A DNA stretch of 64,000 bases from Candidatus Saccharicenans subterraneus (GCA_003426165.1 QUAH01000005.1:124001-188000); one strand, 5' to 3'. Shown: positions 25,128 to 34,800, counted from the stretch's first letter. The notes: generated from the letters alone by a model not told the origin. A program made the numbers and translations.

Positions 25128-26583
25128 GCATCTGGCGGTAAAGGTTGAAATAATCTCCGGCCGACTTTTCCCAGGAAAAGTCGCTGTCCAGGCCGTTGGC
25201 CACCAGGCGGGACCAGAAGGGCTCTTTCCTGTAAAAAGTCAGGGCCCTGGACACAGCCTCAACCAGGGGAGCGGTCTGGTAGTCCTGAAATAGAAAGCCG
25301 TTGCCCTGGAGAGTGGACGGGTTGAATTCAGAAACCGTATCCCTCAGGCCGCCGGTGCTCCTGACAATCGGAACCGTTCCATAGCGCAGGCTGTACATCT
25401 GGGTCAGGCCGCAGGGCTCGTAGCGGGAGGGAATCAGGAAGAAATCGCTGCCGGCGTAAATTAATCTGGCCAGACGGTCGTCGAAGGCAATCTTAAGACC
25501 CAGGCGGCCTGGATACTTTTTCTGGGCCTCTACTAAAAGGTTCTGGATTTCGATTTCTCCGGTGCCCAGAATGACCAGGTAAAGTTCTTTTTTGAGCAGT
25601 TCGTCCAGGCTTTTTGCCAGCAGGTCAAAACCCTTCTGCCCGGCCAGCCTGGAGACCATGCCCACCACCGGCCGGTTGGAGTCCAGTTGAAAGTTGAAAT
25701 ACCGAAGCAGCTCCAGCCGGCAGACTGACTTTCCGGCCAGGTTACCCTTCGAATAATGGGCGGGCAGGGCCGGGTCGGTTTCGGGATTCCATTCCAGATA
25801 ATCTATGCCGTTCAGAATGCCGAAAAGACGGTCCGACCTCTTGCGCAGAACTCCCTCCAGCCCGCAACCGAACTCGGCCGTCTGGATTTCCCGGCTGTAG
25901 GTGGGGCTGACCGTACTGATAGCATCTGAGTATAGAAGGCCAGCCTTAAGAAAATTAACCTTGCCGTAAAATTCCAGGTCTTCAGGGTTGAAGAGATGCC
26001 GGGGGAGCCCAACCCGGCCGAGCAGGTCAGCCGGAAACAGGCCCTGGTAGGCCAGGTTATGAATGGTAAAAAGAAGCCTGGTATCGGCAAAAAAACCGTC
26101 AGCGGCCGGGCGGTGGCGGAGATAGGCGAAAGCCAGGGCCGATTGCCAGTCATGGGCATGGATGATGTCCGGCTTCCAGGACAGGGCCCGGAGCGTTTCC
26201 AGGGCGGCCAGGGAAAAGAAGGCAAAGCGCTCGCCGTTATCCGGATAATCTCCTTCCGGCGTGCTGTAAAGATAATCCCGGTCAAATAGCCGCGGGTTGT
26301 CTATGAGGTAAACCCTGAAACCCTCAGACTGAAATTCCTGGACCGAAAAAACCTTTTCCGAACCGGGCCAGTCTATCGTCAGGTGCTCGAATGCTGTCTT
26401 CAGGGGGAAATTCTTCTTTCTTACCTCGCGGTGAAGCGGCATGATGGCCACCACCTCAAGTTGGGGATTGCGGGCCAGGTACCTGGGCAGGGCTCCGGTA
26501 ACGTCGGCCAGGCCTCCGGTCTTGGCCAGCGGGGCCATTTCCGGGGTAAGAAAAGCCACTCTGATCCTGGTTTCTGCGTTCAT
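25099..26583 (-). CDS. glgA: Glycogen synthase (ADP-glucose type, GT5)
   Basis: 494 residues, standard for GT5. The N-terminal KTGGLADVTGALP binds the ADP-glucose phosphate. DIIHAHDWQSAL, the ISTVSPTYSREI segment and the C-terminal PSRYEPCGLTQMYSLRYG with STGGLRDTV are diagnostic. It extends alpha-1,4-glucan from ADP-glucose made by GlgC. It is on the strand opposite to glgC and converges on galT. It lies nine bases after the CBM9-like gene and is probably co-transcribed with it. Confidence 0.93.
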   Translation of the reverse strand: MNAETRIRVAFLTPEMAPLAKTGGLADVTGALPRYLARNPQLEVVAIMPLHREVRKKNFPLKTAFEHLTIDWPGSEKVFSVQEFQSEGFRVYLIDNPRLFDRDYLYSTPEGDYPDNGERFAFFSLAALETLRALSWKPDIIHAHDWQSALAFAYLRHRPAADGFFADTRLLFTIHNLAYQGLFPADLLGRVGLPRHLFNPEDLEFYGKVNFLKAGLLYSDAISTVSPTYSREIQTAEFGCGLEGVLRKRSDRLFGILNGIDYLEWNPETDPALPAHYSKGNLAGKSVCRLELLRYFNFQLDSNRPVVGMVSRLAGQKGFDLLAKSLDELLKKELYLVILGTGEIEIQNLLVEAQKKYPGRLGLKIAFDDRLARLIYAGSDFFLIPSRYEPCGLTQMYSLRYGTVPIVRSTGGLRDTVSEFNPSTLQGNGFLFQDYQTAPLVEAVSRALTFYRKEPFWSRLVANGLDSDFSWEKSAGDYFNLYRQMLSWPAARFS

Positions 26584-26592
26584 GCCTTCTCC

Positions 26593-27435
26593 TTAAACTC
26601 TGATTTCTTTGCGGGAAAAAATTACCCGGGAAAAACACTCGGGTATGTGGGAATCATAAACTCCGTGGGCATTTAGGGCCCAGCCGGCCGAAGGTTCCAG
26701 CCGGCGGCCCGCCACATCCAGGGCTTCAAACCGGGAAAAGCTCATCCGCCAGATATCTCCGTCGCCGGGAGGCAGAGGGCGTCCCTGGGCCAGGACTTCC
26801 ATTCCTTTCCAGGGGAAGGCCAGTTCAACCGTCCAGCCGCGGTCGATATCGGTGGAGTTGTTCAGGGTGCCGTCTACCCGGACCGCCCACTTCAGTCCAG
26901 GAAAATCCCAGTCCTGGAAAGCCCAGCGCCGGCCGCGCGGGTGACGGCCGCAGCGGGAAGCATCCTGGAATCCGCCCAGGACATCAACCTGCCTCCGGTA
27001 GAGGTCAAATTCGGGCCTGTCAAAATAACCCCCGGGTTTCAGGGCTTCCTGCCAGATGTAAAAAACTTCATAGATGGTGCCCAGGGCATTGACCTGAAGT
27101 TCGTAGTAGCAATCCGGGCCGGCGATAAAGACCTCCACGTCATTCTCCAGCCAGAGGAAGGAATCCCTTTCCGAGAGATGGGCCCGGACATCGGGTTCTT
27201 CCACCCAGAAGGCCAGGTAGAAATATTCATCATCCCAGAGGGCGGCCATTCTGGTATCAAGGAAAGCCGGCCTTCCGGTAACCAGGTCCACGAACCTTTC
27301 CGAACGCGGTGCCCCCTTCCAGGTAGGTTTATCCAGGTTTCCGTCGACCTCAACGGGAAGGGGAGTCCGCAAACAGGTATAGCTGGCCGGAGGCCCAGGC
27401 ATCATTCGCTTAAAATCATACTGACTGTTTTCCAT
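26593..27435 (-). CDS. CBM9-like carbohydrate-binding protein, no signal peptide
   Basis: 280 residues. It begins the domain with VEVDGNLDKPTWKGAPRS, followed by AALWDDEYFYLAFWVEEPDV and DSFLWLENDVEVFI, a pattern typical of the CBM9-like (DOMON-type) beta-sandwich. The region NSTDIDRGWTVELAFPWKGM completes it. No signal peptide, membrane segment or catalytic domain is visible, so it should be cytoplasmic, although many CBM9-like domains are found on exported enzymes. Being nine bases ahead of glgA suggests binding to glycogen or a glucan intermediate; this is inference. Confidence 0.8.
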   Translation of the reverse strand: MENSQYDFKRMMPGPPASYTCLRTPLPVEVDGNLDKPTWKGAPRSERFVDLVTGRPAFLDTRMAALWDDEYFYLAFWVEEPDVRAHLSERDSFLWLENDVEVFIAGPDCYYELQVNALGTIYEVFYIWQEALKPGGYFDRPEFDLYRRQVDVLGGFQDASRCGRHPRGRRWAFQDWDFPGLKWAVRVDGTLNNSTDIDRGWTVELAFPWKGMEVLAQGRPLPPGDGDIWRMSFSRFEALDVAGRRLEPSAGWALNAHGVYDSHIPECFSRVIFSRKEIRV

Positions 27436-27567
27436 GCCGGTAAGCCCCTGAGAAGTGTCATCAAGAAAGACTTATATTACCAGCAAAAGCTTCTGCTGAC
27501 AATCCGGGGATGAACAAAATTCGGCCGGGTTGACACCGGAAGCAGGGTGGGGCAGAATTAGGTGCCG

Positions 27568-27951
27568 ATGATAGTGGTGGCTGCGGTCTTCAAGAAAGCG
27601 GGCCGGGTGTTGCTGGCCGAAAGAAACGACGGAATCTCTCCAACCGGCTGGGAATTTCCGGGCGGAAAGGTTGAGCCGGGAGAAACCCCGGAACAGGCTC
27701 TGGCCAGGGAAATAAGAGAAGAAATGGGAGTGGACATAAGCGTCATCCGTTTCCTGGAAGCGGTCCACCTGCCCGGGGCCCCCGGGTCCAGGTTGATGGC
27801 CTTTGAAGCCAGGCTGGAATCGGAAGAAATCAGCCTGACCTCGCACCGCCGGTATGCCTGGGTTGAACCGGGAGAGCTTGAAAATTTTAGGCTGCTTCCG
27901 GCCGACCGCGAACTTGTAAGGAAACTGGCCGCCCGGGACCTTCTGGGCTGA
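27568..27951 (+). CDS. Nudix hydrolase, MutT-like
   Basis: 127 residues from the ATG at 27568; a GTG two codons earlier is possible. The Nudix box GGKVEPGETPEQALAREIRE continues to EEMGVD and has all consensus residues. The small size, the VVAAVFKKAGRVLLAERN start and GWEFPGGK resemble 8-oxo-dGTP diphosphatase and related house-cleaning enzymes. It lies alone between divergent CBM9-like and co-directional rlmI-like genes. Confidence 0.88.
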   Translation: MIVVAAVFKKAGRVLLAERNDGISPTGWEFPGGKVEPGETPEQALAREIREEMGVDISVIRFLEAVHLPGAPGSRLMAFEARLESEEISLTSHRRYAWVEPGELENFRLLPADRELVRKLAARDLLG

Positions 27952-28025
27952 ACAGCACGGGCGAATTTGCTGACTGCCCGGGAAAGTTTGGCGGCGATTA
28001 AGATAGAAACCGGGACGGGTAAGAG

Positions 28026-29240
28026 ATGAATAGAGAAGGAAATCCAGAAAAAGACCGGAAAAAAGTAAAAGTCCGTCATGGCGTTGTTCTCAAGCCTGGG
28101 CGGGAAAAATCCGTCCTCAGCCGCCACCACTGGATTTTTTCCGGGGCCATACAGTCCTACCCGGAAAATTTTGTCAACGGCGGAATTTACCCCGTTTATT
28201 CTGCTGCCGGACAACTCCTGGGACACGGCTATTTCAACCAGAAATGTTCCCTAGCCGGCAGGTTGCTGAGTTTCGGCCAGGAAGACCCGGAGCTGGCCCT
28301 GAGAAGAAACCTGCAGCAGGCCGTTCAGCTCAGGCAGCGTCTCTACCGCCAGGCCGAAGCGGTCAGGCTGGTTAACGGCGAGAGCGACCACCTGCCGGGT
28401 CTGGTGGTTGACCGTTATGGACCCGGCCTGGTCATCCAGCTTTCTACCCTGGGAATGGAAAAACTAAAGGACCGGATACTGGACTTACTGAAAGAGACCC
28501 TGAAGCCCAGTTATATTTACGAAAAATCTCTAATACCATCGCGGAAGGAAGAAGGGCTGTCCGAGTTTGAAGGGCTGCTCCTGGGAAAGCTTGAAGAACC
28601 GGTGACGGTTGAGGAAAATGGTTTGAAGTTCAACATCTACCTGACTGAATCGCAGAAAACCGGATTTTTCCTGGACCAGCGCGAAATGCGCCAGCTGGTG
28701 CGCTCCCTGGCCGGGGGATTAAAAGTCCTGGATGGTTTCTGTTACACCGGAGGGTTTGCCGTGGCCGCTTTGAAAGGAGGGGCCCGCCGGGTGGACCTGG
28801 TCGATTATTCGAAAAGGGCCCTGGAAACGGCCGGAGCCAACCTGAGGCTTAACGGCTTTTCCGGCGATTCTTTCAGTCTTATAAATCAGGACATGTTCAA
28901 ATTTCTGGAAGAAGCCAAATCGTTTGACTATGGTCTGATCATCCTGGACCCGCCGGCCTTCGCCCGCAAGAAGGCGGACGAGAAGCAGGCGGTCAGGGCC
29001 TACCGGGAACTGAACCGCCTGGCCATGAGCCGGATGGAGCCGGGAAGCTTTCTGCTGACATTTTCCTGCTCCTATTACGTCGATAGCCAGACCTTCCAGA
29101 AAACCATCTTCCAGGCTGCCCTGGAGGCCGGGAGGGAGGCCAGGATAATCCAGCGTCACCGCCAGGCCCTGGACCACCCGGTGAGCATCTTCCACCCGGA
29201 GAGCGACTACCTTAAAGGCCTGCTCCTATATATAAGTTAG
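28026..29240 (+). CDS. rlmI: 23S rRNA (cytosine) methyltransferase, RlmI-like
   Basis: 404 residues. An N-terminal PUA-like domain (about 20-95, RHHWIFSGAI) is followed by an EEHD-like linker (GLVVDRYGPGLVIQ) and a Rossmann methyltransferase: FFLDQREMR, VLDGFCYTGGFAVAALKGGA and catalytic LDPPAFARKK. RlmI methylates a cytosine of 23S rRNA with SAM. The C-terminal SCSYYVDSQTF is also typical of the family. The position of the modified base cannot be told from sequence. The first 20 residues are charged and may be a non-conserved extension; the start at 28026 is kept. Confidence 0.9.
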   Translation: MNREGNPEKDRKKVKVRHGVVLKPGREKSVLSRHHWIFSGAIQSYPENFVNGGIYPVYSAAGQLLGHGYFNQKCSLAGRLLSFGQEDPELALRRNLQQAVQLRQRLYRQAEAVRLVNGESDHLPGLVVDRYGPGLVIQLSTLGMEKLKDRILDLLKETLKPSYIYEKSLIPSRKEEGLSEFEGLLLGKLEEPVTVEENGLKFNIYLTESQKTGFFLDQREMRQLVRSLAGGLKVLDGFCYTGGFAVAALKGGARRVDLVDYSKRALETAGANLRLNGFSGDSFSLINQDMFKFLEEAKSFDYGLIILDPPAFARKKADEKQAVRAYRELNRLAMSRMEPGSFLLTFSCSYYVDSQTFQKTIFQAALEAGREARIIQRHRQALDHPVSIFHPESDYLKGLLLYIS

Positions 29241-29509
29241 GACAGAGCAACCTCCTGCCAGGTCTATGAACTCGATCGGTTTTCAGCCAGATTGCCCTGA
29301 AATTTAAGATGGCTCAGTCATTAAAGTCGACAATATATGAACAGTCATTCATATATCGGGCACCGCGAACAGGAGAGGCCGAGAAGGGAAGAAACTGGCT
29401 TCTGAGCTGCTCCAGAATTGCTGCCCGGGCCCTTTCCAGACAAATAGCGGCAAAGAGCCCAAGGTTCAGGGCAACGGGCAGAAAGCTCTGGCCGTCTTCA
29501 TAACGCAGA
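29241..29509 (+). other. Intergenic gap without a recognisable gene
   Basis: About 270 bases before the next promoter. Short frames of 64-75 codons exist on both strands across 29309-29541, but neither has a ribosome site or any recognisable motif. Nothing else is seen. Confidence 0.5.
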
Positions 29510-29538
29510 TTGCCCCGGCCAGCAAAATTAAATATAAT
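29510..29538 (+). promoter_or_regulatory. Promoter of the four-TM membrane protein gene
   Basis: TTGCCC (29510-29515), a 17-base spacer and TATAAT (29533-29538). AAGGAGG at 29545-29551 then precedes the ATG at 29556. Confidence 0.5.
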
Positions 29539-29555
29539 CAAGCGAAGGAGGCAAG

Positions 29556-30023
29556 ATGGAAGCCCGGGAGATAATCAGAAGAACTCACCGCATCGCTGCC
29601 CTGGTCGGCTTTTCAGTCCTGGGAGCGATGGCCCTTTACCTGGTACTGGTAGAACTCATCCGGATTAAAATGGCCCCGTTTCATGGGCTGTACCCGATAA
29701 CCGACCCCGAGGCCGTGAGAAACCTGCGTTACCTGTTCTATGGCCTGTCAGCCGCAAGCGTTCTCCTGGCCCGTATCCTGCAGTCCCTCCTTCTAAGGAA
29801 AAAGCCGGGCGACCGCCCGGAGGACCTGCTCAACAAGCTTCATCGCACCTCGCTCATCATGGTTATTATGAGCGAGCTGCCGGCCCTGTTCGGGCTGATC
29901 TTATTTTTAATCCGTGGTTTGTACCGTGATTTCTACATCCTTCTTGCAATTTCGGTGGTGGTCCTGTTCATCTTCTTTCCCAGGCGCCGGGCCTGGGAAG
30001 AATGGCTGCTCAGCCAGACCTGA
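29556..30023 (+). CDS. Hypothetical four-TM membrane protein
   Basis: 155 residues with four hydrophobic segments (about 12-32, 58-78, 93-114, 121-141). A basic N-terminus (REIIRRTHRIA) and a basic loop RKKPGDRPEDLLNKLHRTS lie on what should be the cytoplasmic side. The C-terminus FPRRRAWEEWLLSQT is also charged. No family was recognised. It has its own promoter and a perfect AAGGAGG site. The next gene, an M1-like peptidase, follows after 120 bases with its own TATAAT-like box near 30107. Confidence 0.6.
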   Translation: MEAREIIRRTHRIAALVGFSVLGAMALYLVLVELIRIKMAPFHGLYPITDPEAVRNLRYLFYGLSAASVLLARILQSLLLRKKPGDRPEDLLNKLHRTSLIMVIMSELPALFGLILFLIRGLYRDFYILLAISVVVLFIFFPRRRAWEEWLLSQT

Positions 30024-30143
30024 GGCCAGAAAAACCATAAGGGTCAAGGCTGGCCCGGGGGATCCAGGGGCGAAAGCAAATCCAGCCGGACTGACTTTTC
30101 GTAGTATATAATATCCAGATATTTTTCAGGAAGTGAGGTTCGG

Positions 30144-32246
30144 ATGAGAAAACCAACTTGGCCGAAAGCCGGCCCGGTCTTCTGGTTATGGCTGATCCTG
30201 TTCCTGGCCTGCGGGCTGGCAGCCATGGCCGATGACCGGCCTGTTCGCTATGACCTTAAGGTGGAGCTGATACCGGAAACAGCCACGCTCCAGGGAAAAG
30301 AGACCATAGTCTGGATCAACCGGACGGCAGATTACATCCCGGATATCCAGTTCCATCTTTACTGGAACGCCTTCAAAAACGAGCGATCCACCCTGGCCCG
30401 TGAAGCCAGCCGGGAGAAGATGATCTCCAGGTACCGGGCCAAAAAAGACGAGTGGGGCTGGATCAAGCTGGTTTCCCTGTACACGGATTCAGGACTGGAC
30501 CTGATGCCGGCAGCTACCTTCATCAGCCCGGACGGACCCCACAATCCAGACGACCAGACTGTCCTGCGGGTGGAGCTACCCGAGCCCCTGGCTCCGGGCC
30601 AGTCCATCACCCTTAACCTGGAATTCCAGGCCAAAGTGCCAGGGAGTGGTCTAAGGACCGGTTATTACCGGGACGGGTTCTTCATCGCCCAGTGGTTCCC
30701 CAAGCCGGGTGTTTACGAAGAAGGCCGGGGCTGGAACTGCCACGAATATCACCTGAACTCGGAGTTCTATGCCGATTTTGCCGATTACCGGGTCGAGATC
30801 ACCGTGCCTGAACGGATGGTGGTGGGGGCCTGCGGGGAAGAAGTGGCCAGGCGGGATGACCCGGCCAGCGGGAAGACCACCTATACCTACGTCCAGCAGA
30901 ACATCCACGATTTTGCCTGGACCGCCTCACCCAGGTTCGTCAAGCTGGAAAGGTGGTTCAGGGGCGAGGAAGAAGTCACGCCAGAAGAATACCGGCAGAT
31001 GGCCGAGCTCCTGGGTCTGAGCCCGCAGGAACTCAAGCTGCCCGATGTCAAAATGATCCTGCTTATTGAAAAGCAGCATCAACACCAGGCCGAAAGACAC
31101 TTCAGAGCTTTGAGAGCAGCCCTCAAATATTATGGCCTCTGGTACGGCCCTTATCCTTACAGGACCATCACCATGGTCGACCCGCCCTATCGAACCGGAA
31201 GCGGCGGCATGGAGTATCCCACTCTCTTTACCGCCGGGACCTCGGTCCTGCTGGAAAAAGATGTCCTGTCCCCGGAACAGGTTATAATCCATGAATTCGG
31301 GCACGGTTACTGGTACGGACTGGTGGCCAACAACGAGTTCGAGGAAGCCTGGCTGGACGAGGGCATTAACACCTATTCCACGGGCCGGGTCTCCGAGGTA
31401 GCCTACGGTCCCGGACGCCTGCCATTTCGCTTCATCGGCCTGCCCCTTGGCTGGCTTATCAGGCCCCCGGCAGTTTACGACTGGCAGCTGGGGCGGGTGG
31501 TTTCGGCCACGGTGGCCGAGCTCGACCCCATACTCACCGCCTCCTGGAAGTTCTTTAACTCCATGAGCTATGCCCTGAACGTTTATTACCGGGCGGCCAC
31601 CTGTCTCCACACCCTGGAGAGATTGCTGGGAGAAAAGACCTGGGCCAGGGTCATGCGGACTTACCATATGAGATATCGATTCCGCCACCCAAAAACCGAG
31701 GATTTTATCCGGGTGGTCAACGAGGTTTCAGGCCAGGACCTGACCTGGTTTTTTAAGGAATTCTTTTTCAACGCCAATAATTTTGATTATGCCATAGGCT
31801 CGGTCGAGAGCCGCCTGAAGCCTGAAAAATACCAGGGAGTTTTCGACGGTCTGCCGACCGGCCAGGCCAGCTCGCCACCCGCGGGGGGTCAGGAGAAAAC
31901 CGCCAGAAAAAAAGAAAAAATTTACGAAACGGTAATTACCCTGCGCCGCTACGGCCCGGCCCGTACGGGGCCCGGCTACGGCCTGAAGCTCAGGGTGGAT
32001 TTTGAAGATGGCAGCAGCGAGTGGCGTGAATGGGATGGACACGGTCGCTGGGTTCGCTTTTATTTTGAGAAGCCGGCCCGGGTCAAAACGGCCGTCCTTG
32101 ACCCCGAGGCCATCTGGCTGGTGGACAGCAATTTATCCAATAATAGCTATTCCAGCCAGGGTCCCGGGGCCAGGCTTCTGGCCGCCACCGGAAAACTGGT
32201 CTGGTTCCTGCAGCACCTGCTGCTGACTTTCTCCGGCCTGCTGTAA
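30144..32246 (+). CDS. Exported M1-family-like gluzincin metallopeptidase
   Basis: 700 residues. A signal sequence or anchor covers about residues 10-28. The gluzincin site is H383-E384-F-G-H387 with the third ligand E406 exactly 18 residues after the second His (EEAWLDEG). A GAMEN-like GGMEYP precedes it (residues 353-358 region). The N-terminal 200 residues form the M1-type beta-sandwich (YDLKVELIPETATLQGKETI). The C-terminus has a basic, Pro/Gly-rich insert near 572-592 and a final hydrophobic stretch (about 680-700) that could be a second anchor. It should be an aminopeptidase acting outside the cytoplasm. Confidence 0.88.
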   Translation: MRKPTWPKAGPVFWLWLILFLACGLAAMADDRPVRYDLKVELIPETATLQGKETIVWINRTADYIPDIQFHLYWNAFKNERSTLAREASREKMISRYRAKKDEWGWIKLVSLYTDSGLDLMPAATFISPDGPHNPDDQTVLRVELPEPLAPGQSITLNLEFQAKVPGSGLRTGYYRDGFFIAQWFPKPGVYEEGRGWNCHEYHLNSEFYADFADYRVEITVPERMVVGACGEEVARRDDPASGKTTYTYVQQNIHDFAWTASPRFVKLERWFRGEEEVTPEEYRQMAELLGLSPQELKLPDVKMILLIEKQHQHQAERHFRALRAALKYYGLWYGPYPYRTITMVDPPYRTGSGGMEYPTLFTAGTSVLLEKDVLSPEQVIIHEFGHGYWYGLVANNEFEEAWLDEGINTYSTGRVSEVAYGPGRLPFRFIGLPLGWLIRPPAVYDWQLGRVVSATVAELDPILTASWKFFNSMSYALNVYYRAATCLHTLERLLGEKTWARVMRTYHMRYRFRHPKTEDFIRVVNEVSGQDLTWFFKEFFFNANNFDYAIGSVESRLKPEKYQGVFDGLPTGQASSPPAGGQEKTARKKEKIYETVITLRRYGPARTGPGYGLKLRVDFEDGSSEWREWDGHGRWVRFYFEKPARVKTAVLDPEAIWLVDSNLSNNSYSSQGPGARLLAATGKLVWFLQHLLLTFSGLL

Positions 32247-32256
32247 ACGAGAGGAG

Positions 32257-33126
32257 ATGACCATGAGCCTTCAAACCTACTTAAATCCCGGTCTTAACAG
32301 AACTATCTCCAGGTTAAGGTTATCGGTCTACATCTGGCTGATCTTGCTGGTGCTGGCTCTCCTGGCCCTGGCTCCCATTAACTCTCTTCTGAGAAACAGC
32401 CTGGGCCATTTTTACCTGCCGGACAAACCCGTTATGCCTTTTGAGCTGAACCTGGCCGAAGTTTTCCTGGCCAACCAGGAGATTCTCGGTCCATACCTCG
32501 GTTTTTTGCTGACCCTGATGCTGCTGGCCGGACTGATTTTTACCTTCCTCAGCGCCGGACTGTTCGGCCGGATGCTCAGCCCCGACCCGGTGGTGACCTT
32601 CAGGGAATTTCTCTCGGACGGAGCCCGTCATTTCTGGAAATTTTTCTTATCGTTCCTTCTCTTTCTGCCCTTTCTGGCCGTGCTTCTCATCATTTTCCGG
32701 TTGCTGGCCGCCCCTCTCAACCTGTGGTCAGGCCGGGCAGTGACCGAATGGCCGGTCATCATCTCATCCAACCTGCGGATGCTGGTTCTGGTCCTCCTCT
32801 GGACTGCCTTCAAGCTACTTCTGGACCTGGTCAGGATAATCATGGTATCCGAGTCAAAAAAAGTAATTCCGGCTTATGTCTCAGCCCTTAGTTTTCTGAG
32901 GCGACACTTTCTCGGGCTCTGGGGCCTCTATCTGCTGCTGGGCCTGGCGGTCATAATTATTTCTGCCTTCTGGTTCTTCATTATGCACCTGCTGCCGGCC
33001 GGGGCCGCCCCGGGAGTCCTGGCCTTTATAATTCTGGGCCAGATATATATAATCTTCAGAGTGTTGGCCCGTCAGGTGTTCATCGGAGTTGAATATGCCT
33101 ACTATCTCCGGCGGAAAGGCGAGTGA
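32257..33126 (+). CDS. Hypothetical six-TM membrane protein
   Basis: 289 residues with about six hydrophobic segments (23-43, 80-104, 123-146, 168-190, 220-242, 246-268). Charged stretches are short: an N-terminal NRTISRLRLS and a C-terminal EYAYYLRRKGE. No family was recognised with confidence. It starts ten bases after the M1-like peptidase and ends three bases before the beta-CASP nuclease, so the three are probably one transcript. Its job may be tied to the exported peptidase, but this is only context. Confidence 0.6.
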   Translation: MTMSLQTYLNPGLNRTISRLRLSVYIWLILLVLALLALAPINSLLRNSLGHFYLPDKPVMPFELNLAEVFLANQEILGPYLGFLLTLMLLAGLIFTFLSAGLFGRMLSPDPVVTFREFLSDGARHFWKFFLSFLLFLPFLAVLLIIFRLLAAPLNLWSGRAVTEWPVIISSNLRMLVLVLLWTAFKLLLDLVRIIMVSESKKVIPAYVSALSFLRRHFLGLWGLYLLLGLAVIIISAFWFFIMHLLPAGAAPGVLAFIILGQIYIIFRVLARQVFIGVEYAYYLRRKGE

Positions 33127-33129
33127 ATA

Positions 33130-34536
33130 ATGAAGGTCAAATTTCTGGGGGCTGCTTCCCAGGTCACCGGTTCCTGTTTTCTGCTTTCAGCCAACGGTCT
33201 GAATTTCCTGGTGGACTGCGGTCTCTACCAGGAACGTGATTACCAGGCCCGCAACTGGGAACCCTTTCCCTTTCCACCGCAGAAGATTAATTACATTTTA
33301 TTGACCCATGCCCACCTCGACCACTGTGGCCTCATCCCCAAAGTGGTCCGGGAGGGATTTCGAGGTCGGATTCTCTGCACTCCGCCTTCGGCTGAAATCC
33401 TGCCCATAGTTCTTTTCGACACGGCCAAGCTCCAGGAAGAAGACGCCCAGATCAAAAAGAAAAGGCATGAAAAAGAAGGGCGGCGCGGGCCTTACCCGGA
33501 AATTCCTCTATACACCACCGCCGACGTGGAGAAAGCCCTGCCGCTGGTGGAAGCGGTGGATTATCATCTCAAGGTCAACCTAAAGTCAGGAGTCCAGGCC
33601 ACCTTCAGGGAAGCCGGCCACATCCTGGGCTCGGCCATCATCGAGCTGACGGTTGAAGGCAGCCAGGGAGAAGGGCCCAGAAAGATTCTTTTTAGCGGAG
33701 ACCTCGGGCAATGGAACAAACCGCTGGTCCGAGACCCAGAAACCTTTGAGCAGGCTGACTACATTTTCCTGGAATCAACTTACGGCGACCGGGAACACGA
33801 CCACCCGGAAAAAGTCGCGGACCGGCTGGCCGAGAACGTCAACCGGGTGGTGTCGCGGGGAGGCAACCTGGTCATCCCGACCTTTGCCATCGAGCGGGCC
33901 CAGGAGCTGATGTTTCACCTCAGCCAGCTGGTGAGAGAGAAAAAAATACCGCAGCTGCCCGTCTTCCTGGACAGCCCGATGGCCGTTTCGGTAACCAACG
34001 TTTTCGGCCATTACCTAAAGTACCTGGACGACGAGTCCCGGGCCCTTTTCTCTTCCGGGCAGAATCCCTTCGAATTTCCCGGCCTGAAACTGGTCCAGAG
34101 TTTCGAAGAGTCCAGGTTGATTGAGAAAACCCGCGGTTCAGCCATCATCATGGCCGGTTCGGGCATGTGCACCGGCGGCCGAATCAAGCAGCACCTGGTC
34201 AACAACATCAGCCGCCCGGAATCAACCATCCTGTTTGTCGGTTACCAGGCCAGGGGAACCCTGGGCCGGCAGATTCTGGAAGGCCAGTCGCCGGTGCGTA
34301 TTTACGGGCAGATGTACCAGGTCCGGGCCACGGTCGACCAGATTCAGGGTTTCTCGGCTCACGCCGACCGGGCCCAGCTCTGGAAATGGCTGGGGTCGTT
34401 CCAAAAGACACCCAGGACAGTTTTCCTGATACACGGTGAAAAAGAAGTCATACAGCACTTTGCGGGGGAAATAAGCGAACAGACCGGCTGGCCGCTGGTA
34501 ATTCCCGAATACCTGAGCGAATACCAACTTGACTGA
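33130..34536 (+). CDS. Metallo-beta-lactamase/beta-CASP RNA nuclease
   Basis: 468 residues. The MBL site is H60, H62, D64, H65 (LTHAHLDHCG). GHILGSAIIEL and FSGDLGQ carry further ligands. The beta-CASP cassette (about 195-400) contains the GSGMCTGGRI motif, and the RMMBL end has FSAHADRAQL and LIHGEKE. The family is the CPSF73-related bacterial/archaeal nuclease group without KH domains (YsdC/TTHA0252-like). Thermus TTHA0252 is an RNA endonuclease, so an RNA-processing role is expected. No signal peptide is seen. Two inverted repeats follow at the stop codon. Confidence 0.88.
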   Translation: MKVKFLGAASQVTGSCFLLSANGLNFLVDCGLYQERDYQARNWEPFPFPPQKINYILLTHAHLDHCGLIPKVVREGFRGRILCTPPSAEILPIVLFDTAKLQEEDAQIKKKRHEKEGRRGPYPEIPLYTTADVEKALPLVEAVDYHLKVNLKSGVQATFREAGHILGSAIIELTVEGSQGEGPRKILFSGDLGQWNKPLVRDPETFEQADYIFLESTYGDREHDHPEKVADRLAENVNRVVSRGGNLVIPTFAIERAQELMFHLSQLVREKKIPQLPVFLDSPMAVSVTNVFGHYLKYLDDESRALFSSGQNPFEFPGLKLVQSFEESRLIEKTRGSAIIMAGSGMCTGGRIKQHLVNNISRPESTILFVGYQARGTLGRQILEGQSPVRIYGQMYQVRATVDQIQGFSAHADRAQLWKWLGSFQKTPRTVFLIHGEKEVIQHFAGEISEQTGWPLVIPEYLSEYQLD

Positions 34537-34537
34537 A

Positions 34538-34577
34538 TTCCCGAATCGGGAAATTTCATAAACCCGCGGACCGCGGG
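34538..34577 (+). terminator. Tandem hairpins after the beta-CASP gene
   Basis: The first repeat is TTCCCGA/TCGGGAA (34538-34552), just after the stop. The second is CCCGCGG/CCGCGGG (34563-34577), followed by CAAATTTTGTT. Each could form a stem ahead of a short T-rich stretch. The T-tract is interrupted, so a factor-independent terminator is likely but not certain. Confidence 0.4.
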
Positions 34578-34800
34578 CAAATTTTGTTGAGGCTTAAGCA
34601 CCGGGTCTCCAGAAACGCGGATAAAATTCTTTTTGATAGGATATCCGGTTACCCCAACCGCTGTTCATTGCCGCCCCTTCTATGTACCAATTAAAAAAAC
34701 CGGGCTGGATCCGAAACGATGACTTAATCTGCCTGCTGAATAGCGGGCAAGAAGGTATGGAAAGAGCCTGGCCATTCAGGAAGCAGGTACCAGAGTTAAC

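Noticed and set aside
29314-29541. Small gene of 75 codons on the minus strand
   Set aside because: No ribosome site or known motif, and it overlaps the promoter of the plus-strand membrane protein.
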